Shown here in pieces: positions 13,640 to 18,453 of a stretch of DNA of 18,453 nucleotides. The stretch is from CBDUXZ01 sp965371325 [NCBI: uncultured bacterium] (GTDB lineage Bacteria > JAUYMQ01): positions 1 to 18,453 of the forward strand of contig CBDUXZ010000004.1 in the NCBI GenBank assembly GCA_965371325.1, given 5' to 3'. The notes beneath the pieces were generated by a model that was given only the letters and a program-made list of their open reading frames with translations, made no database searches and was not told where the DNA came from. Made by a program: the position numbers and the translations under genes. Every line of letters begins with the position of its first letter. Position 1 is the stretch's first letter.

Positions 13640-14550
13640 AGCTCTCCCGGGTCCTTCTGGTCACCAAGCGCAGCGCTTACGAGACCCATGAAGAAGACCA
13701 TCGGGTCGGTCGTACGGCGCTCTCGAGGGCAAGGCGCACCACGGTGAAGGCGCTCCTTGCGAGCCATAACGAGCACTACAGGACGCTGGATTTTGTCGAG
13801 AAGGTGCTCGAGGACCTCGATCTTGCCGTGGATCGAATCCCGCGCGACGAAACCTTCGATGACAAGAATTACGATCTGGTCCTGGCGGTGGGGGGAGACG
13901 GGACGTTCATCTCGGCCTCGCACTATGCTCGGAACGTGCCGGTTCTTGGCGTGAACTCCTCGCCACGGGGGAGTGTCGGCTTTTTCTGCAGCGCGACGCG
14001 GGCGACCGTGGCGAGGAACCTGGAGAAGATCCGCCGGGATACCTTCCCCTGGCTCTCCCTGAGTCGGCTCCAGGTGGAAATCGACGGGCTGCCCGTCCCG
14101 GTCCCCGCTCTTAACGATATCCTCTACGCCCACGAGCAGCCGGCGGCCATGGCGCGCTACGAGATCAGGCTGTCCGGCGCGCGGGAGAAGCAGAAAAGCT
14201 CGGGCGTGTGGATCGCGGCCCCGGCGGGCTCGGGGGCGGCCGTGGGGTCGGCGGGGGGAAGGAAAATCGCGCTCGATGCAAAGAAGTTTCAGTTCGTTGT
14301 GCGCGAGCTCTACCGGGGCAAGAGGTATCGTTCCCCGATTTGCAAAGGCATCCTGGGCGCGAAGGAGGCTCTCCAGATCGAAAGCCACATCGGCCCCGGA
14401 AGGATCTTCATCGACGGCCAGCACGTGAGCTACGTCGTTCCTTTCGGATCGATGCTGCGATTTCGGCTGAGTCCTTACCCGCTTCGCGTGCTCGGCCTCC
14501 GCCCCCCCGTCAGGCGGAGGGCGAAGAAGAAGCCCCCTTCCAGGCGCTGA
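13636..14550 (+). CDS. nadK: NAD kinase (atypical substrate loop)
   Basis: The 304-residue product has the NAD kinase signature GGDGT (86-90, catalytic D88), the ND pair N160-D161, and SSGVWIAAPAGSGAAVGSAGG at about 188-208, the equivalent of the bacterial [20 protein letters not shown] stretch. In that loop the usual TGST becomes AGSG, and the SSG-W form resembles NADK2-type enzymes. It phosphorylates NAD to NADP in the cytoplasm. The ATG at 13636 overlaps the phosphodiesterase stop in ATGA and has AGAGG upstream; a longer in-frame reading from 13528 lies inside the previous gene and is rejected. A Lys/Arg-rich tail follows. Its 3' end overlaps the convergent kinase-fold gene by 41 nt. Confidence 0.9.
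   Translation: MKLSRVLLVTKRSAYETHEEDHRVGRTALSRARRTTVKALLASHNEHYRTLDFVEKVLEDLDLAVDRIPRDETFDDKNYDLVLAVGGDGTFISASHYARNVPVLGVNSSPRGSVGFFCSATRATVARNLEKIRRDTFPWLSLSRLQVEIDGLPVPVPALNDILYAHEQPAAMARYEIRLSGAREKQKSSGVWIAAPAGSGAAVGSAGGRKIALDAKKFQFVVRELYRGKRYRSPICKGILGAKEALQIESHIGPGRIFIDGQHVSYVVPFGSMLRFRLSPYPLRVLGLRPPVRRRAKKKPPSRR
14496..14520. repeat. Hairpin in the overlapping 3' ends
   Basis: CCTCCGCC (14496-14503) and GGCGGAGG (14513-14520) are perfectly inverted across 9 nt. The stop codon of the minus-strand gene (14510-14512) falls in the loop, while the arms lie within the NAD kinase coding sequence. No T-run follows. Confidence 0.4.
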
Positions 14551-15898
14551 GCAGGCGATCGGTGAGCGTCTTTAAATCACCGCCGGGCATCCCGCGGCCG
14601 CGAAATTCGACGGCATGGGGCGCCAGGAGAATCGCGCGAAGGGGCCACCTCCCCACGGGTTGGATAACGATCGCCGCCGGATCGAGAGAGAGATTCACCA
14701 CCGACACGGAGGCGAGGCGCTTCAGGAGAACCCGGAGGGCCCCTGCCGCGTTGCCCCTGCCCGTCGTCTCGCCCGGGAGGGGGCCCTTCTCATTTCTCTC
14801 CATGAACAACGTTGCCCTGCCTTGTCGCCAGAGCAGTGCGAGGGGCCTCGGTCCGAGCCGACCCCAGGCCCAAAGCGTATTCGCGCGTGCCCAGATCTCC
14901 CGTCCCTCCCCCGCCCTAAGGGGACCGTAGACAACTCGCCAGCAGGTCCCGTCGGCCAGAATTCGGGGCGTGCGTTCGGCGGCTGGAGCGTTGTCTGGTG
15001 CACACGCCGTGCCAAGCTGCGCCAGATCGTTGCCCCGCCGCGCGAAACCCCTTGCGCCGTTCTGGCGCACACGCGTGAAGTTGCGCCCGTCGCTCACGCA
15101 GTTGCGCCGCATGCGGCGGTGATCGCGCAGGGCGAGCCGGGGCGCGAATGCCGCGAGCTCACGCCACCAGCGGCGCGCCTCCCGCCCGTCTCCCTCCGCG
15201 TAGGCCTTGATGAAACGCATACGCTCGGCGGCCGTCGCGTCATCCATGTGTCGCGAAAACTTGGCGAGCATCCACCGTTGCATCCGGCGGCTCACGCGGC
15301 CCTGAAGGCGCGCCCTTTCGAAATCGACGAGCAGGAAGGAAGGCGACCTGCCGGAAGTAACCAGAATGTTGTTAGGAGCAAAGTCGTCCTGGAAGAGACC
15401 GCCGTCATGGACCCGCCGCGAAAAGGCGCCGAGCGCGGTCGCCAGGGCACGGCGCTGCGCAGATGACGGGGCGGCTACGAACCAGAGCTGCCGGAGATCG
15501 GTTACATCTTCCAGAACGGGAATAAGGAGGTAGCAGGCCGTGAGGCGGCCAAGCCGCCGGTGCTCACCGGCGGCAAGAGGGACGGGCGCGGGCAGTCCGC
15601 GCGCCGCGATGAGCGACGCGGTGCGAAGCTCGCGGCGTGATTTCGACATGCGGAGCATGCGTAGGATTCCGGATCCGAAGGGGTATTCGTTCGCTTTCAG
15701 AAGGTAATCCGCCGCCGCGCCACGCCCGAGGTTGAGGCCATAGAGCTGCTTGCGTCTGCCAGACTTCAGGTTCGGGGAGTCGCCGCGTGCGTGGGCGGTG
15801 AGGGCGGCGCGGATGATCCGGCTTGCCGACGTAGCCGGGGCGCCCGGTGCGAGCCACCAGCGCATGCCCTCTATCCGGATTACGCTCCCTTCGCGCAA
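14510..15898 (-). CDS. Kdo/WaaP-type kinase-fold protein with degenerate second lobe
   Basis: The 462-residue product has two related halves. The first resembles lipopolysaccharide core (Kdo/WaaP/InaA-type) kinases: K68 in YLLKANEY, an R-rich helix 88-100, catalytic-loop LFQDDFAPNNIL with D172 and N177, and the metal-binding SFLLVDFERARL with D192. The second half (about 300-435) repeats the order: RVVYGPLRAGEGRE, then ALLWRQGRATLFMER, VVNLSLDPAAIVI where D-x4-N is expected, and ILLAPHAV where VDFE is expected. The catalytic residues of that copy are therefore lost. The start is TTG 15898 after GGGAGGGG; ATG 15865 is an alternative. It follows MutS2 by 47 nt. It may phosphorylate an envelope sugar. 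Confidence 0.72.
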   Translation of the reverse strand: MREGSVIRIEGMRWWLAPGAPATSASRIIRAALTAHARGDSPNLKSGRRKQLYGLNLGRGAAADYLLKANEYPFGSGILRMLRMSKSRRELRTASLIAARGLPAPVPLAAGEHRRLGRLTACYLLIPVLEDVTDLRQLWFVAAPSSAQRRALATALGAFSRRVHDGGLFQDDFAPNNILVTSGRSPSFLLVDFERARLQGRVSRRMQRWMLAKFSRHMDDATAAERMRFIKAYAEGDGREARRWWRELAAFAPRLALRDHRRMRRNCVSDGRNFTRVRQNGARGFARRGNDLAQLGTACAPDNAPAAERTPRILADGTCWRVVYGPLRAGEGREIWARANTLWAWGRLGPRPLALLWRQGRATLFMERNEKGPLPGETTGRGNAAGALRVLLKRLASVSVVNLSLDPAAIVIQPVGRWPLRAILLAPHAVEFRGRGMPGGDLKTLTDRLLSAWKGASSSPSA

Positions 15899-15945
15899 CG
15901 CCCCTCCCCCACCTTCGTTCGTGAAATACCCGGCGAATCCGCTTC

Positions 15946-18327
15946 CTATGAGACCAGCGAAATGATGGTCACGCCATCTCCCCCTTCATGAGAGTCGGCC
16001 GCTCGAAAAGCATCGACGTAGGGACTCTCGGAGAGATAGGCGCGAAGCGCCGACTTGAGCGCCCCCGTACCGTGCCCGTGAATGAGGTAGGCGGTGGACT
16101 CCCCCGCCCCGTAGAGCTTGTCAAGGAAGTAGACCACCTTCGGCTCTGCCTCGTCGACGCGGAGACCGCGAACGTCGAGTGTATTCGCGCTCGTTCGCGG
16201 TGCATCATCTCCGCGCGGGACCGTCAACGGATGCACGGGTGGGCGCGACGGTGCCTTGGCGGGTGCGGCTTCGGGCGCCGGCTGCGCATCGGTAGAAGGG
16301 ATCAGCATGCGCTTCCCTCCGACGCGAACCTTGATCCGACCGGCCGCGTTCGGGCCTTCGATGAACTCGGCCGCGGTGCCGAGCCGCGTAAGGCGGAGCG
16401 CCGCCCCGGGAGGAACCCGGGACCAGTCGGTCTTGACGGTGCGCGGGTGCGGGGCGGGCATTTTATCCTTCAGGCGGCTCTCAACATCGATAATTCGCCG
16501 CCGCGCGGAGCCCGCCTCCTGCGCCGTTCCCTTGCGCTGCAGATCGCGAATGACCGAGGCGATCTCCCCGTGCGCGCGCGCCACTTCGGCATCGAGGGCC
16601 GCCTTTACGTCCTGTGAGATTTGAAGACGCGCCTGCTCGATTTCCCTAAGCTTCTCCACCCAATCCTGACGGGCATCCTCGGTCTGGGCCCGGGCCTTCT
16701 GGGCTTCACGCCGCTCTGCATCGAGCGCCAGCCGCAGCTCATCGAGCCGTCGCAGGCGATCATCCATCTCACAGCGATCGGATCCAAAAAGCGCGCGCGC
16801 CCGCTCCAGAACGGCCCCATCGAGGCCGAGATTCGCGGCAATCTCCAGGGCGCCGGAGCGGCCCGGAACCCCCGGGATGATGCGGTAGGTGAGACGGTGC
16901 GTTTCGGGGTCGTACCCCATGCTGGCGTTCTCGAAGCGCGGATCATGCGCGGCGAGTTCCTTCAGCAAAGGATAGTGGGTGGTCACCATGACGCGCGATC
17001 CGCGCGCAACGAGCGCTTCGAGAACGGCTTGCGCCAGCACCGCCCCTTCGGTCGGATCGGTTCCCACAATCATCTCGTCGAGCAGGACGAGGGCGCCCTC
17101 GTCGGAGGCCTCCAGGAACCGGATCATCTGGGCTATCTGTCCGGAGAACGTGGAGAGCGAATCCGCGAGGCTTTGATCGTCACCGATGTCGGCGTGGAGC
17201 CGGCTGAAGAGACCCACCGTGGAGCCCTCCTCCGCGGGAATGTGGAGTCCCGCCCGGACCATCAGGACCGCAAGGCCGGCTGACTTGAGCGCCACTGTCT
17301 TACCGCCTGCGTTCGGGCCGGAGAGAATGAGTCCGTCGTACGTCTCTCCGAGCACGATGTCGTTCGGAACCACGGGCTCCCCCCGAAGCGCGAGGAGGGG
17401 ATGTCGCGCGAGCCGCAGCGAGAGAAGATGTCGGGGGACCACCTGGGGACGGCTTGCCAGGATGCGCTTCGCGAGGCGGGCGCCGGCAATGATGCGATCG
17501 AGACGGCTCATCACCTTGGTCGACGCCTCGATCTCCAGGACCATCTCCCCCACGCGCCCCGCCAGGGCGATGAGAATCCGGATGCTTTCCCGCTCCTCCG
17601 CGCGTTCGGCATAGCGGAGGCGGTTGTTCATGTCGACGATTTCTTCCGGTTCCACGAAGACGGTCGTGCCGCTTGCCGAGACGTCATGGACGATTCCACG
17701 AATGCGGCCGCGGGATTCAATTTTAATGGGAAGCACATAGCGCTCCGCGCGGAGCGTGTAGAAGCGATCCTGAAGATGCGGCGTGAAGGCGGGCGAGACG
17801 AGAGCCGCGGTTATCTTCTTCTGGATCTTTGCGGTCAGCTGAAGCACTTCGCGACGTGCTTCGGCCAGCGCGGGGCTGGCCTCATCGCGCAGGCGGCCGC
17901 CGCCGTCGACTGCATGGAGAAGCGTCTGCTCGAGGCCGGAGAGATCGGGAAGCGCCTCGCCTCGCGCGGCGAGGCGGGGGGCGATGGTGCGGCATTCCCG
18001 CAGCGCGGTCCGGGTCATTCGCATCGCGCGAAGGGTCTCGCCAATCCTCAGAAGCTCGAGACCCCCGAGAACCTTTCCCTTGGCCGCCTGGGCAAGCTGA
18101 GCCACGATCTCGTGGGTGGCGCCGTGAAAAGGGTTCCTGCCGTTGGCAAGCAGCGCGCGCGCTTCCGTGACCTCGTCGAGACGGCCCTCAATCTCGTTAT
18201 CCCCGGCCCAATCCCGCGCGAGCGCAAGACGCCTACCGCCCGGAGAGACCGTCTCTTCCGCGAGGGCGGCTTCGAGGACGCCCCAGTCGAGCATCTCGAG
18301 AACGCGTTCGGAAACCTCGAAACCCAT
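15946..18327 (-). CDS. mutS2: MutS2 family protein (DNA/ribosome collision factor with Smr domain)
   Basis: The 793-residue protein has the MutS2 layout: core/lever helices (about 1-300), an ABC-type ATPase with Walker A GPNAGGKT (337-344), a DDQSLADSLSTFS segment (383-395), Walker B LVLLDE (413-418) and the switch His in TTHYP (449-453), a coiled-coil region (about 510-620), a small KOW-like barrel, and a C-terminal Smr nuclease-like domain (717-793) with LDVRG and HGHGTG (750-755). It lacks the MutS mismatch-recognition domain. MutS2 is reported to suppress recombination or to rescue collided ribosomes. ATG 18327 is chosen over TTG 18342, which has little support. It starts 26 nt after the glutaryl-CoA dehydrogenase stop, so the two are probably co-transcribed. 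Confidence 0.94.
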   Translation of the reverse strand: MGFEVSERVLEMLDWGVLEAALAEETVSPGGRRLALARDWAGDNEIEGRLDEVTEARALLANGRNPFHGATHEIVAQLAQAAKGKVLGGLELLRIGETLRAMRMTRTALRECRTIAPRLAARGEALPDLSGLEQTLLHAVDGGGRLRDEASPALAEARREVLQLTAKIQKKITAALVSPAFTPHLQDRFYTLRAERYVLPIKIESRGRIRGIVHDVSASGTTVFVEPEEIVDMNNRLRYAERAEERESIRILIALAGRVGEMVLEIEASTKVMSRLDRIIAGARLAKRILASRPQVVPRHLLSLRLARHPLLALRGEPVVPNDIVLGETYDGLILSGPNAGGKTVALKSAGLAVLMVRAGLHIPAEEGSTVGLFSRLHADIGDDQSLADSLSTFSGQIAQMIRFLEASDEGALVLLDEMIVGTDPTEGAVLAQAVLEALVARGSRVMVTTHYPLLKELAAHDPRFENASMGYDPETHRLTYRIIPGVPGRSGALEIAANLGLDGAVLERARALFGSDRCEMDDRLRRLDELRLALDAERREAQKARAQTEDARQDWVEKLREIEQARLQISQDVKAALDAEVARAHGEIASVIRDLQRKGTAQEAGSARRRIIDVESRLKDKMPAPHPRTVKTDWSRVPPGAALRLTRLGTAAEFIEGPNAAGRIKVRVGGKRMLIPSTDAQPAPEAAPAKAPSRPPVHPLTVPRGDDAPRTSANTLDVRGLRVDEAEPKVVYFLDKLYGAGESTAYLIHGHGTGALKSALRAYLSESPYVDAFRAADSHEGGDGVTIISLVS

Positions 18328-18352
18328 GCGCTGTCCGGGCAATGGCGGGCTC

Positions 18353-18453
18353 TCAGCGGAACGCCGCGTGCCCCGTTATGGCCTCCCCTATCACGAGGGT
18401 GTGGATGTCATGCGTTCCCTCGTAGGTCTTCACCGTCTCGAGATTGCAGAGGT
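18353..18453 (-). CDS. gcdH: Glutaryl-CoA dehydrogenase C-terminus (partial)
   Basis: The right edge holds the last 32 codons of a minus-strand gene. The tail [20 protein letters not shown] followed by [10 protein letters not shown] matches the C-terminus of glutaryl-CoA dehydrogenase, where the [12 protein letters not shown] segment is characteristic and helps bind FAD. The complete enzyme would convert glutaryl-CoA to crotonyl-CoA. The start lies outside the window. It ends 25 nt before the MutS2 start, in the same direction. Other acyl-CoA dehydrogenases share YEGT, so the sub-family is likely rather than certain. Confidence 0.82.
   Translation of the reverse strand, partial: LCNLETVKTYEGTHDIHTLVIGEAITGHAAFR

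Noticed and set aside
16605-16946. Small open frames within the mutS2 region on both strands
   Set aside because: They are frame shadows of a full-length gene with all Walker and Smr motifs in one frame.
1-18453. CRISPR array, tRNA, rRNA, insertion sequence or phage genes
   Set aside because: No spaced direct repeats, cloverleaf-forming sequences, transposase or integrase motifs were seen on either strand.

Overview
The window is about 18.5 kb of GC-rich, densely coding DNA from a bacterial chromosome. I see no tRNA, rRNA, transposase, integrase or CRISPR array. An outer-membrane-type OmpA lipoprotein and a Kdo/WaaP-like sugar-kinase protein suggest a Gram-negative, diderm cell. Many genes act on acyl-CoA or lipid: an AMP-forming acyl-CoA synthetase, a thiolase, an SDR dehydrogenase, a monoacylglycerol-lipase-like hydrolase, a patatin and a glutaryl-CoA dehydrogenase end. 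This points to a heterotroph that degrades fatty or organic acids. The taxon is uncertain; an uncultivated deltaproteobacterium-like or similar lineage is only a guess.

Layout. At 150-3251 an acyl-CoA synthetase (-) and a thiolase (+) are divergent, with a near-perfect 16-nt palindrome just upstream of the thiolase. At 3312-5008 a membrane-anchored DUF218 protein (-) and an SDR (+) are divergent. The 230-nt gap between them holds two inverted DnaA-box-like 9-mers, a Rho-independent terminator with no gene in front of it, and a consensus -10 box. At 5140-6174 a previously uncalled 30-residue, extremely basic protein (-) lies divergent to a short QueG-like iron-sulfur protein (+). From 6368 to 14550 all genes are on the + strand: an alpha/beta hydrolase, a glycine-zipper/OmpA lipoprotein with a textbook terminator, a patatin with a long structured leader, an HPF/RaiA-type ribosome factor, an NRDE (TANGO2-like) protein overlapping a response regulator that has no sensor kinase, a small Cys-rich protein, and a secreted NPP-type phosphodiesterase overlapping an NAD kinase. 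The minus strand then reads, from the right edge, glutaryl-CoA dehydrogenase end, MutS2, and a two-lobed kinase-fold protein that runs 41 nt into the 3' end of the NAD kinase gene.

Functional links. The first two genes fit activation and thiolysis of acyl-CoA and may share a regulator through the palindrome. The hydrolase and patatin could release fatty acids from lipids. NRDE plus response regulator, phosphodiesterase plus NAD kinase, and GcdH plus MutS2 plus kinase are translationally coupled or tightly spaced pairs or operons. Most of the window is ordinary housekeeping. The places most worth a second look are the kinase-pseudokinase protein, the 3966-4195 intergenic region, the 30-residue basic protein, the short QueG-like protein, and the orphan response regulator beside a small Cys-rich gene.
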